A program made the translations under genes and the position numbers. The notes beneath the pieces are model-generated. The model ran no database searches and was not told the origin of the DNA. It saw nothing but the letters and a program-made list of their open reading frames with translations. From Gallionella sp. (lineage in GTDB: Bacteria > Pseudomonadota > Gammaproteobacteria > Burkholderiales > Gallionellaceae), in the NCBI GenBank assembly GCA_030645535.1, contig JAUSNM010000069.1, positions 1-51,884 on the forward strand: 51,884 nucleotides of DNA, in the 5' to 3' direction. Positions 29,819 through 37,969 of this stretch are shown here, in pieces. Position 1 is the first letter of the stretch. Each line of letters opens with the position of its first letter.

Positions 29819-32023
29819 ATGCAATTGAAACGAATCACGCTTTGTGTCGCCCTGGCGTTCGCGCCGAATGCTTTCGCTGTCGAGCCGACAGAATTGCCGG
29901 ACGTTGTCGTGACGGCAGAAAAGCTGCTGCCATCGAGTAATTATTCCGGTCTGGATAAACGCGGTTTGATGCAGCTGCGCACCAATACCAGCGACACAGC
30001 CAGATTGCTGGATGGTCAGCCGGGTGTCAGCCTTTACAGTGCGGGCGGCGTTTCAAGTTTGCCGGTGATACACGGTATGGCTGATGACCGGGTGCGCGTC
30101 AAGGTCGATGGCATGGATCTGATCTCGGCCTGTGCCAATCATATGAATTCACCGTTATCCTATATCGATCCTGCCAACGTCGGCAGCGTCAAGGTATTCG
30201 CGGGTATTACACCGGTCAGCATTGGCGGTGACAGCATCGGCGGGACGATACAAGTGGACTCCGCCGCAGCGGAATTCGCCAAGGCAGGGCAGGATACCTT
30301 GCTCAAGGGGCAAGTGGGTGCGTTCTATCGCAGCAACAACGCGGCCCAGGGCGGCAACATTACTGCCACCATCGCGGGCGAAGACTTATATATGCGCTAC
30401 ACGGGTTCTACCGTGCGTGCAGGCAATTACAAGGCCGGTGGCAATTTCAAGGCGCCGGGCGTTTCTGTCAATTCGCTTGCAAATGTCTATGTCGCGGGTA
30501 ACGAAGTCGCATCTACCCAGTATAAAGCCAACAATCAGGCAATGGCTTTTGGCTTGCGCCGTGACAATCACCTGCTTGAGTTGAAGCTGGGCTTGCAAAG
30601 CATCCCATATCAGGGCTTTGCCAATCAGTATATGGATATGCTGAAAAACGACAGCCAACAAATTAACCTGGGCTATACCGGATCATACGGCTGGGGTGCG
30701 TTGCAGGCACGTGTTTACAGCGAACACACTCGGCATTACATGAACAAACTGGAGGCCACGCTTACCAGAACTCAGGTATTGGGTATGCCGATGGATACCG
30801 ATGGCAAAAACACCGGATTCTCGGTAAAAGGTGATGTGATCCTGTCTGATCGCGATCTATTGCGAGTCGGTACGGATTATCAGCGTTATCGCTTGAACGA
30901 CTGGTGGAGTTCGGCACCGCCTTCAATGATGATGTCACCCAATACCTTCTGGAACATCAACAACGGTCAGCGTGACCGTCTGGCTGTTTTTGCTGAATGG
31001 GAAGCTAACTGGAATCAAAAATGGTTATCGCAACTGGGGTTGCGTAGCGAGACCGTGACGATGAACACAGGTACGGTGCAAGGCTACAGCACGGCATCGT
31101 ATGGAGATCCTCTGCTGGCAACGTCTGTGCCGGGTGCATTCAATGCGGCGAACCGCCAGAAAACCGACAACAACATCGATTTGACCGCGCTGGCGCGTTA
31201 CACGCCGGACGAGCAAAAGACCTTTGAGTTCGGTTTTGCGCAAAAGACCCGTTCGCCGAATCTGTATGAGCGCTTTGCATGGTCAACTAACAACGCGATG
31301 GCGATGCACATGACCAACTGGTTTGGCGACGGTAATGGTTATGTGGGCAATCTCAACCTGAAACCTGAAGTTGCCCGCACCTTGAGCGGATCGGCCAGTT
31401 GGCATGATGATAATGGTTTTGAAGTGAAGGTTGCGCCTTATTACACCTATGTGCAGAACTACATCGACGCGGCGCGTTGTACTGTGGTCGCAGGCACGGC
31501 TTGTACCGCAGCAAATCTGACACTGGCTAATAACTTTGTCAATCTGCAATTCGTCAATCAAAACGCGCGACTGTATGGAGCGGATGTTTCCGCGCGTATG
31601 CCGATGGCCGAGGCAACCGGAGTCGGCAGCTTTGCAGCGACGGGTGTGCTGAATTATGTGAATGGCAAGAACCTGACTACCGGGGACAATCTGTATCACA
31701 TCATGCCGCTGAACGCGAAGCTGGGCATCGAACAGCGCTGGGACAACTGGACGAACTCGGTGGAGGCGAAACTGGTCAGTGCCAAGACCAATGTTCAGGC
31801 GGTTCGCAACGAACTCAGAACAGGCGGCTATAGTCTGCTGAATTTGCACAGCAGTTATGAATGGAAACAACTGCGCTTTGATCTGGGCGTCGAAAACCTG
31901 CTCAACAAGTACTACGCCAATCCGATGGGTGGCAGTTACATGGGGCAGCTGCCTTCGGCTTATGGTACCAGCATGCCGGGTATGGGCCGTTCGATCAACG
32001 CTGGCGTGACGGTGAAGTTCTAA
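29819..32023 (+). CDS. TonB-dependent receptor, OprC/NosA-like (copper)
   Basis: Outer-membrane beta-barrel importer energised by TonB, 734 aa from ATG 29819 (AGGAG upstream). A signal peptide (MQLKRITLCVALAFAPNAFA) is followed by a TonB-box-like ELPDVVVTAE, the plug domain (to about residue 155) and the barrel, ending in the aromatic GRSINAGVTVKF typical of barrel C-termini. The plug segment MDLISACANHMNSPLSYIDP holds Cys105 and Met109, a CxxxM spacing. The barrel region has His306-Tyr-Met308, an HxM. OprC of Pseudomonas binds copper through one CxxxM and one HxM, so copper is the best guess. It lies between a Csp-type gene and tonB-exbBD. A terminator follows. Confidence 0.88.
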   Translation: MQLKRITLCVALAFAPNAFAVEPTELPDVVVTAEKLLPSSNYSGLDKRGLMQLRTNTSDTARLLDGQPGVSLYSAGGVSSLPVIHGMADDRVRVKVDGMDLISACANHMNSPLSYIDPANVGSVKVFAGITPVSIGGDSIGGTIQVDSAAAEFAKAGQDTLLKGQVGAFYRSNNAAQGGNITATIAGEDLYMRYTGSTVRAGNYKAGGNFKAPGVSVNSLANVYVAGNEVASTQYKANNQAMAFGLRRDNHLLELKLGLQSIPYQGFANQYMDMLKNDSQQINLGYTGSYGWGALQARVYSEHTRHYMNKLEATLTRTQVLGMPMDTDGKNTGFSVKGDVILSDRDLLRVGTDYQRYRLNDWWSSAPPSMMMSPNTFWNINNGQRDRLAVFAEWEANWNQKWLSQLGLRSETVTMNTGTVQGYSTASYGDPLLATSVPGAFNAANRQKTDNNIDLTALARYTPDEQKTFEFGFAQKTRSPNLYERFAWSTNNAMAMHMTNWFGDGNGYVGNLNLKPEVARTLSGSASWHDDNGFEVKVAPYYTYVQNYIDAARCTVVAGTACTAANLTLANNFVNLQFVNQNARLYGADVSARMPMAEATGVGSFAATGVLNYVNGKNLTTGDNLYHIMPLNAKLGIEQRWDNWTNSVEAKLVSAKTNVQAVRNELRTGGYSLLNLHSSYEWKQLRFDLGVENLLNKYYANPMGGSYMGQLPSAYGTSMPGMGRSINAGVTVKF

Positions 32024-32042
32024 GCGCAGTTTGCAGTGACAG

Positions 32043-32070
32043 GAAACAACCGCCTTCTGGCGGTTGTTTC
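32043..32070 (+). terminator. Terminator after the TonB-dependent receptor
   Basis: A 12-bp perfect stem, GAAACAACCGCC (32043-32054) and GGCGGTTGTTTC (32059-32070), with a TTCT loop. The T-run is short, so termination may be partial and allow read-through into tonB. Confidence 0.7.
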
Positions 32071-32155
32071 TCAGGCTTGCTGTCGCAGGTTTTAAAAAGG
32101 CACGGCAGGCAAACAAGCGGTAAAATCCACACTTTATTCCAAATAGTCATCCGGT

Positions 32156-32806
32156 ATGTCGCCAGCCAACACAGCATTGCCAGCTATTCCGCTCCGTGAG
32201 CGTGTGGTCGTGCTCGCGTTGGTATTGCTGCTGCATGCCGGATTGGTTTTCGCCTGGATGATGCAGCCTGCGCTGCCGAAGCTGGTGTTGAACGAGTTGT
32301 CGGTATCTATCGCAATGCAGACGGCGGAGGTGGCCAAGCCGCAGGCATTACCTCAGCCCGCGATTCAGGCTCAATCCAGGACTAAGCACGCTGAAAAGCC
32401 GATCCAAAAACAGGCTGTGCAGCAAATTGCTGACGCCGAAGCGCCGTCTTTGCCGGTTGCGATCGCGCAACCGATGGCAGACTCACCTGCGATATCGAGC
32501 GCTCCTGTGACCGATACCGAGCCGGATTATAAGGCCCGTTATCTGAATAATCCGCGCCCGGCTTATCCGATGGCGGCCAGACGCATGGGCTGGCAGGGTC
32601 GTGTGATTCTCAACGTCGAAGTGCTGGCGGAAGGCGCATGTGGCGAGGTGAGCGTGCTGCACAGCAGCGGACATGAGGTGCTGGATAACGCCGCGATGAA
32701 CACCGTAAAAAGCTGGCGGTTCGTCCCGGCCAAACGCGCCGGGCGTATCGTTACACAATGGTTTAAGGTGCCGATTGTTTTTTCACTTGAGGATAACGCT
32801 GTATGA
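32156..32806 (+). CDS. tonB: TonB energy-transducing protein
   Basis: Inner-membrane protein spanning the periplasm that passes proton-motive force to TonB-dependent receptors, 216 aa. It has one N-terminal membrane helix (VVVLALVLLLHAGLVFAWMM), then a spacer rich in Pro, Ala, Gln and Lys (about 50-125), shorter than usual and not a strict Pro-Lys repeat. The C-terminal domain begins near YLNNPRPAYPMAARRMGWQG, continues with VEVLAEG and ends VKSWRFVPAKRAG. The stop overlaps the exbB start (ATGA). With exbB and exbD it makes a complete energising complex next to its likely receptor. Confidence 0.92.
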   Translation: MSPANTALPAIPLRERVVVLALVLLLHAGLVFAWMMQPALPKLVLNELSVSIAMQTAEVAKPQALPQPAIQAQSRTKHAEKPIQKQAVQQIADAEAPSLPVAIAQPMADSPAISSAPVTDTEPDYKARYLNNPRPAYPMAARRMGWQGRVILNVEVLAEGACGEVSVLHSSGHEVLDNAAMNTVKSWRFVPAKRAGRIVTQWFKVPIVFSLEDNAV

Positions 32807-33459
32807 ATAATCTGTTTTCGGTCAATTCGTCCGTAGTCGCCGGCACCTTGCTGGTGCTGGTGCTGTTGTCGGTTACGACCTGGTCTATCGCGCTGCTGAA
32901 GCTGTGGCGGCAAGTGCAGGATCGCAAGCGTAATCATATTTTTCACGATGCATTCTGGGCTGCAGTCGACTGGCGCAGCGCGGAAGAGGTGGCCGTAAAA
33001 GGGGAGGGTGATGTTGCACGATTGGCAAAGGCGGGTTTTACTGAACTCAAGGTGTTGGGTTCGGACCGTCAGGATCTGATGCATACCGGTGCGCCTCAGG
33101 AATTGCTGGAGAGACAGTTGCGCCAACAGGTGCAGAATATCAAACGCTACCATGAGCGCGGCCTGGCGGAACTCGCAACGATCGGCTCGACTGCGCCCTT
33201 TGTCGGTCTGTTCGGCACGGTGTGGGGCATCATGCACGCACTGCAAAACATCGGGCAAAGCGGCGCGGCCTCGCTGGACGTGGTGGCGGGGCCCATCGGC
33301 GAGGCGCTGATCGCCACGGCTATCGGCATCGCCACCGCCTTGCCAGCGGTGCTGGCCTACAATTATTTCCTGCGCAATCTGAAGGTGCGCGTGAGCGAAC
33401 TGGATAATTTTGCCCACGACTTCATGCGCCTGGCGCTGAAGCATAATTTCAAGGGGTGA
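32803..33459 (+). CDS. exbB: ExbB proton-channel protein of the TonB system
   Basis: Inner-membrane subunit of the ExbB5-ExbD2 motor, MotA/TolQ/ExbB family, 218 aa. The first helix (VVAGTLLVLVLLSVTTWSIA) is followed by a cytoplasmic loop and the two family-defining helices, LATIGSTAPFVGLFGTVWGI and GEALIATAIGIATALPAVLA. It overlaps tonB by four bases. The 87-base gap to exbD contains a dispersed palindromic repeat. Confidence 0.94.
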   Translation: MNNLFSVNSSVVAGTLLVLVLLSVTTWSIALLKLWRQVQDRKRNHIFHDAFWAAVDWRSAEEVAVKGEGDVARLAKAGFTELKVLGSDRQDLMHTGAPQELLERQLRQQVQNIKRYHERGLAELATIGSTAPFVGLFGTVWGIMHALQNIGQSGAASLDVVAGPIGEALIATAIGIATALPAVLAYNYFLRNLKVRVSELDNFAHDFMRLALKHNFKG

Positions 33460-33490
33460 TTTTGTCCACTTCGTGGAACGATTTTGCCGG

Positions 33491-33518
33491 CTGGATTCCC
33501 GCCTTCGCGGGAATGACG
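33491..33518. repeat. Dispersed palindrome in the exbB-exbD gap
   Basis: An 8-bp perfect stem, ATTCCCGC (33495-33502) and GCGGGAAT (33507-33514), with a CTTC loop, flanked by CTGG and GACG. This wording (forms of TGGATTCCCGCCTTCGCGGG) is a very widespread intergenic repeat of proteobacteria. It has inserted between two genes that must be made in fixed ratio. The hairpin could stabilise the upstream mRNA or cause partial termination. Confidence 0.75.
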
Positions 33519-33546
33519 TTCAGGGTATTGAGAGGGGAAAAGGAAT

Positions 33547-33951
33547 ATGGCTTTTGATAATGATTCCGACGGCGAGCTGATGAGCGAGATCAACGTCACG
33601 CCGCTGGTGGACGTGATGCTGGTATTGCTGGTGGTATTCATTATCACCGCGCCCTTGCTTAGTCCCCAGTCTCTAAAAATCAACTTGCCCAGGACCGATG
33701 CAGTACAACAACAGGATAAGCAAAAGCTGTTCAGTCTGGTGGTTGACGCGCGGGGCAATGTTGAACTGGAAAGCCAGCATGTCAGCGATGAAGCGCTGGC
33801 CGCGCTGTTACACCAGCGCTCGGCTGAGCCTGAGTTTCAATTGCAGATCGAGGCGGACAAAGCGGTGCCCTACGGGCGCATCGCCGAGCTGATGGCGTTG
33901 GCTCAACATGCAGGCGTCGCCAGACTGTCTTTTGTCAGCCTGGCGAAGTAG
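33547..33951 (+). CDS. exbD: ExbD proton-channel protein of the TonB system
   Basis: A 134-residue ExbD/TolR family protein. It has an N-terminal cytoplasmic tail, a single membrane helix with the essential aspartate (INVTPLVDVMLVLLVVFIIT, Asp22), and a periplasmic domain (about 44-134) ending VARLSFVSLAK. The ribosome site AAAAGGAAT precedes the ATG. It ends 38 bases from a convergent response-regulator gene. Confidence 0.94.
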   Translation: MAFDNDSDGELMSEINVTPLVDVMLVLLVVFIITAPLLSPQSLKINLPRTDAVQQQDKQKLFSLVVDARGNVELESQHVSDEALAALLHQRSAEPEFQLQIEADKAVPYGRIAELMALAQHAGVARLSFVSLAK

Positions 33952-33989
33952 GCAATACACCGTTACACGTCCATTTCAGATCTGCGGAA

Positions 33990-34625
33990 TCAGGTGAACA
34001 GTTTATGCTGGAAAGAGTAACGCACCAATTGCACGATGTTTTTTAAATCGAGTTTGTGAAGCAGGTTGGTTTTGTGCGCGCTGACGGTCTTTTCACTGAT
34101 AAACAATTGCATGGATATCTCGTCATTGCTTTTTCCTTCCACAAGCAGTCGAAAAACTTCCAGCTCCCGGTTCGACAGAACAGACTCAAGATTCTTCGGG
34201 TCTGGCGAAGAAGAAGCATAGGCCAGTTTTTCGGCCATCAACGGGCTAAGGTATTTACCCGTTAACATGACTTTATGTATAGCCTCGAGCAGTATTTTGG
34301 GCGAACAATTCTTGCAGATATAACCCGATGCGCCGGCCTGAATGGCACGAGATACCACGCTCACTTCGTCATGCATGCTGAGTATCAGTATCAACAGGTC
34401 AGGATAGTCCCGCCGGATATGGTCAATTAAATCGATGCCGGATTCTCCCGGCATGTCCAGATCAAGCAACAGCAGGTCGACCTGGGTAGTCCGCAATTTT
34501 AACAATAGCTCTTCACCGTCAGCCGCTTCAGCCGCCACTTCAATGCCCAGCGCCCCATTAAAAAGATGCACCAGCGCAGCACGAATCAGTTCGTGATCAT
34601 CCGTTATCAATACGCGCACATTCAT
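33990..34625 (-). CDS. NarL/FixJ-type response regulator
   Basis: Two-component response regulator, 211 aa. The receiver domain (1-120) has acidic pocket residues Asp9-Asp10, phospho-acceptor Asp55 (LLLLDLDMPG) and Lys in YICKNCSPK. The C-terminal LuxR helix-turn-helix (LSNRELEVFRLLVEGKSNDE, ISEKTVSAHKTNLLHKLDLK) binds DNA. ATG 34625 is preferred to the TTG at 34634 because of the AAGG spacing. No histidine kinase lies beside it. The nearest signalling gene is the divergent receiver-Hpt protein at 35066. The target genes are unknown. Confidence 0.9.
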   Translation of the reverse strand: MNVRVLITDDHELIRAALVHLFNGALGIEVAAEAADGEELLLKLRTTQVDLLLLDLDMPGESGIDLIDHIRRDYPDLLILILSMHDEVSVVSRAIQAGASGYICKNCSPKILLEAIHKVMLTGKYLSPLMAEKLAYASSSPDPKNLESVLSNRELEVFRLLVEGKSNDEISMQLFISEKTVSAHKTNLLHKLDLKNIVQLVRYSFQHKLFT

Positions 34626-35065
34626 AGAAAGCAACCTTACATTAATTTAGGATCTACCTCAGGATTCGTCTGCATTATTTCACAAAATTCCTGCGTGAAA
34701 CGGCAGACTCATGCAAGTTCGCTAATTTGATCGCCATAATCACGGATTTAAACTGTGTCACGCTGCACTTTTTGTACTTGATAGTCTCGATTGGATCGGC
34801 CGCTGTAAGATTGTTCCTGAAATTTAATCAGCAAGGTTTTATTGTTTCATTCCGATACGATGTAGTACTATTCCTAGAATCTACAGCATGCATAAGTACA
34901 ATCAATGAATACGTTATGCCTCAAGTCTGGATTTTTGCAAAAGCGATTCCTGTTTTTTATTGTCCCCGCTTCATTCCCTTTAATTGCCGTTGCTGAGCAC
35001 TTTCCGGATGGGGGTGAGACTGAAAAAAAGCTGGCCTGCATCAGAAAAATCTCGAGGAAACTGAC
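34626..35065. other. Intergenic region between two divergent signalling genes
   Basis: A 440-base AT-rich stretch between the response regulator (minus) and receiver-Hpt gene (plus). An 89-codon open frame in it (34727-34996, plus) has no ribosome site or recognisable content, and I do not call it. The region must hold both promoters; no clear boxes could be fixed. Confidence 0.4.
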
Positions 35066-35833
35066 GTGACGGCAAGTACGCAGCTCACCGGTGTGCGTAT
35101 TCTGGTAGCAGAAGACCATCCCATCAACCAGGAGGTGATAAGCGAAATTCTGACGCATGCCGGAGTTGTGTCATGCATTGCACGAAACGGCAGGGAGGCG
35201 CTTGATCTGCTGGGGCAGCAACACTTTGATTGTGTGTTACTGGACATCCAGATGCCAGTCATGGATGGATTTGAAACGATCAGGCTGATTCGTGCCAATC
35301 CTGCATTGGCAGGCATGCCGGTGATTGCCATGACGGCCAGTACATCGACTGAGGATCACAAGCGCTATCTGGCTGCCGGCATGAGTGATTTCATCGGTAA
35401 ACCATTCGATCTCGATGTGCTCTTTGCCACGATTGCCAAATGGCTGGTTGCGTGTAAGCAGACTGTTTCCGATACCTCCGATGCGGTTTCAGTCGATACG
35501 GTAATCAACCTGTCCGTATTGGCTAAATGGATAGGCGACGACAAATTGACGTTGCGGGGTTTTTTCATCAGGTTTCTGGAGTCAGCGCGACTGGATATGA
35601 CCAGGATTGACGCGGCACTTGAACGTGAAGATTTTGCGGTACTCGCAACCCTGGCTCACCACGTCAGCTCGCCTGCCAGAATGGTGGGTGCGATCGAATT
35701 TGCTGACCTGTGCCGTGCATTGGAAAAACATGGCAAGATCGAAGGCGATGTCAAACAGGCGCAGGAGATTATCAGCCAGATGCACACTATGCTGGATCGG
35801 ATTACTGACCAAATAGACAAAGATTTAGCGTGA
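35066..35833 (+). CDS. Receiver-Hpt phosphorelay protein
   Basis: Cytoplasmic protein of 255 aa with two phosphorelay domains and no output domain. The receiver (about 10-128) has acidic residues in ILVAEDHPINQEV, phospho-acceptor Asp60 (LLDIQMPVMDG) and Lys112 (FIGKPFDLD). The Hpt domain (about 145-250) carries the likely phospho-acceptor in LATLAHHVSSPARMVGA (His198, with His199 next). This is the tail end of a hybrid kinase as a separate protein, suited to shuttling phosphate from a distant kinase to a regulator, perhaps the divergent NarL-type one. It uses GTG 35066 with GAGGA upstream. Confidence 0.85.
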   Translation: MTASTQLTGVRILVAEDHPINQEVISEILTHAGVVSCIARNGREALDLLGQQHFDCVLLDIQMPVMDGFETIRLIRANPALAGMPVIAMTASTSTEDHKRYLAAGMSDFIGKPFDLDVLFATIAKWLVACKQTVSDTSDAVSVDTVINLSVLAKWIGDDKLTLRGFFIRFLESARLDMTRIDAALEREDFAVLATLAHHVSSPARMVGAIEFADLCRALEKHGKIEGDVKQAQEIISQMHTMLDRITDQIDKDLA

Positions 35834-35898
35834 TCTGAGACGGTCGGGCCTGCTTTGCAGCATGCCGAAGGAAGATTGCTTGCTTGCCGGCCGGATGG

Positions 35899-37230
35899 TT
35901 ATGAGCTTAATCTGCCTCTGACAAAATCGATGTGCAGGCGCAGTTCATAGAACAGATGGCCGCAGGAAGCCGGCACGATGATTTTGTTGACCGTATGTTC
36001 GATGTGATCCAGGTGGCGCCGCAGCTCTTCGCGCCTTTCCTGATCAGCAGCAGGCTTGAATGCATCGCGTTCGAGATCCAGTAAGGCGCGGTACCAGCGG
36101 TAAATGCGCGATTCCAGACGCCAACGGTAGATAATCGGCACGAGTTGTAACGATGGAATCACAAACAGCGCAAGCGGCACGATGATCGTGAGCGCGCGCG
36201 TAATCAGACTCGCGACCCAGAAGGGGAAGGTGCGGTAGAGGAAACTTTTGCCTGATTCGTAGAAGCGAGTGGCATCCTCGCTGATGCGAAATTCGTGTTC
36301 CAACGGGGCGGGAAATTCACCGCGCTTCTTGAATGGGGACGCCGTGCCATGCACTTCTCTCGCAGCTTCAAGCAGCAGATCCGATAGTGCCGGATGAAGA
36401 TCATCCCGTGCAATGAGTTCCACCGCAGGGCCAACCAGATACAGGTTTTCAGCGGGAATGTTCCGGCCCAGGTCGAGCGAGCCTTTGGGAACTTCCAGCT
36501 TGTTTAAATAGTTGATGCGGCGAGTATAGCCCTCTGCCTGGATGAAATTGAACAGGCGGATGTCCTGTGCGTGCATCAAATGACGCATCGAATCTATGGA
36601 GGTGGTTTCTCCCATCAGAAAAATGGCATCAACACGATTTTCCAGTAATGCCTGTTCCGGATCGATGGTAAGCGTATTGACCAAAGTGGTATTGCCCCCG
36701 GGCTTAATACCGTTGGCTTGCAGCAGTGTGCGTGCCAGCGTATCAGTGCCGCTGCCCTTCGGGCCCAGATATAGCCGCTGGCCCGTGAACTCGGATAGAA
36801 GATTTTTTGATGTGCCGCGATAAAAAATCATCAGCGGCTGGTATGAAATACTTCCCAGGGAAACCAGATTATCAGTGCTGGCGCCTTCAATTTGACCACC
36901 CAGTACAAACCCGATATCGACATCAACCTTCGGGTTGGACAACTTGTTAAAGTTATCCATGGAACCCTCCGATGACAGTATTTTCAGGGTGACCCCGTTT
37001 TTCGCCAGGATTGCCTTGTATTTTTCAGCTGTTGTTTGGAAAATACTGCCGACGGGCCCGCTGGCGATGGTGAGCGTGGTTGGGGCCGCCGCTTCCATGA
37101 ACATAAAAACCATCGTGCTCAGCGCCAGGCCTATGAGCAGAATCACAGTTACGGTTACAACAATCCCCTGCCCAAAAAGCGCCATCAGTTTGGCGAGGGT
37201 TCTCTCAAGGTATATTTTTGGTGTTATCAC
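35899..37230 (-). CDS. Membrane-anchored TAXI-family solute-binding protein
   Basis: A 443-residue protein with a membrane helix near residues 22-46 (IVVTVTVILLIGLALSTMVF). It is followed by a TAXI-type periplasmic binding domain (about 50-330): TLTIASGPVGSIFQTTAEKY, LYLGPKGSGTDTLARTLLQ, and the stretch around VDAIFLMGETTS. A second membrane segment (about 345-370, TRALTIIVPLALFVIPSLQL) leads to a cytoplasmic helical tail with many Arg and Glu residues. TAXI proteins usually feed TRAP transporters with a permease gene alongside, but none is here. The double anchor with a charged tail suggests sensing or scaffolding rather than simple uptake. Function unknown. Confidence 0.8.
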   Translation of the reverse strand: MITPKIYLERTLAKLMALFGQGIVVTVTVILLIGLALSTMVFMFMEAAAPTTLTIASGPVGSIFQTTAEKYKAILAKNGVTLKILSSEGSMDNFNKLSNPKVDVDIGFVLGGQIEGASTDNLVSLGSISYQPLMIFYRGTSKNLLSEFTGQRLYLGPKGSGTDTLARTLLQANGIKPGGNTTLVNTLTIDPEQALLENRVDAIFLMGETTSIDSMRHLMHAQDIRLFNFIQAEGYTRRINYLNKLEVPKGSLDLGRNIPAENLYLVGPAVELIARDDLHPALSDLLLEAAREVHGTASPFKKRGEFPAPLEHEFRISEDATRFYESGKSFLYRTFPFWVASLITRALTIIVPLALFVIPSLQLVPIIYRWRLESRIYRWYRALLDLERDAFKPAADQERREELRRHLDHIEHTVNKIIVPASCGHLFYELRLHIDFVRGRLSS

Positions 37231-37479
37231 GGTAATCCCGAAAGTTTATGTACGCTGATTTGCAACAAGCTACTTACTGTTATGTCAGGATGTAAATTGC
37301 TATTCCAGCCTTTGTGCATGGTTCGGCAAACAATAACATGAATCTCCGGCAAACAGACGGGTGTCAGGCTCATCCTGATTAAAGAGGATAATCCGGATTG
37401 TTGGGGTTTCCGGCACTTCTCATTTACAATCGCGATTGCCGACGAAATATCAGCATCGCCATCAAATCAACTACCAGCC

Positions 37480-37845
37480 ATGACCAAACATACCACTCCC
37501 GATCACGCACGACTCGACCGCGTCGTCGCAGAAGCACGCAAACAAAGCGAAGTCCGTGAGGCGGGCTATCGCGAGCGAGCGCTCAAATTATATCCATGGA
37601 TATGCGGGCGATGCGCCAGAGAGTTTTCCGGGGTGCGTCTGCGCGAACTGACGGTGCATCACAAGGACCACAATCACGACAATAACCCGGTGGATGGCAG
37701 CAACTGGGAGTTGCTCTGTCTGTACTGCCACGATAACGAACACTCGCGCGTGCTCGAAGAGGCGGGGAGGAGCCGTGGCGCTGCCGATCAAAAGCTGGCC
37801 ACCCATAATCCTTTCGCCGACCTGCAAGCCCTGTTAAAGAAATGA
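37480..37845 (+). CDS. YajD-like HNH nuclease family protein
   Basis: A 121-residue cytoplasmic protein of the YajD kind. It has the HNH/zinc pattern: Cys pair in ICGRCAREF, the LTVHHKDHNHDNNPVDGSNW core with tandem histidines and an asparagine, then LLCLYCHDNEHSR with the second Cys pair and final histidine. HNH proteins cut nucleic acid, but the substrate of YajD is unknown. It stands alone. The C-terminus (NPFADLQALLKK) matches the family's conserved ending. Confidence 0.85.
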   Translation: MTKHTTPDHARLDRVVAEARKQSEVREAGYRERALKLYPWICGRCAREFSGVRLRELTVHHKDHNHDNNPVDGSNWELLCLYCHDNEHSRVLEEAGRSRGAADQKLATHNPFADLQALLKK

Positions 37846-37910
37846 TCAGCTCGCCTCGTTAAAACGCTTAACCATGAGCTCCGCCTACCAGCAGCGTTGC
37901 ATTCGATGTG

Positions 37911-37962
37911 TTGACAATAGATACACATCCTGAGATTATCCACATAGTGCATTTATTCAGGA
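37911..37962 (+). promoter_or_regulatory. Promoter and possible operator of the toxin-antitoxin pair
   Basis: TTGACA (37911-37916), a 17-base spacer and GATTAT (37934-37939) form a good housekeeping promoter. An inverted pair, TCCTGA (37928-37933) and TCAGGA (37957-37962), brackets the -10 box and the ribosome site (CAGGAGA) of the antitoxin gene. It could be the autoregulatory site of the antitoxin; that part is a guess. Confidence 0.5.
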
Positions 37963-37969
37963 GATTGTC

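Noticed and set aside
34727..34996. An 89-codon plus-strand frame in the 440-base signalling gap
   Set aside because: It lacks a ribosome site and a normal amino-acid pattern; the region is AT-rich and better read as a regulatory gap.
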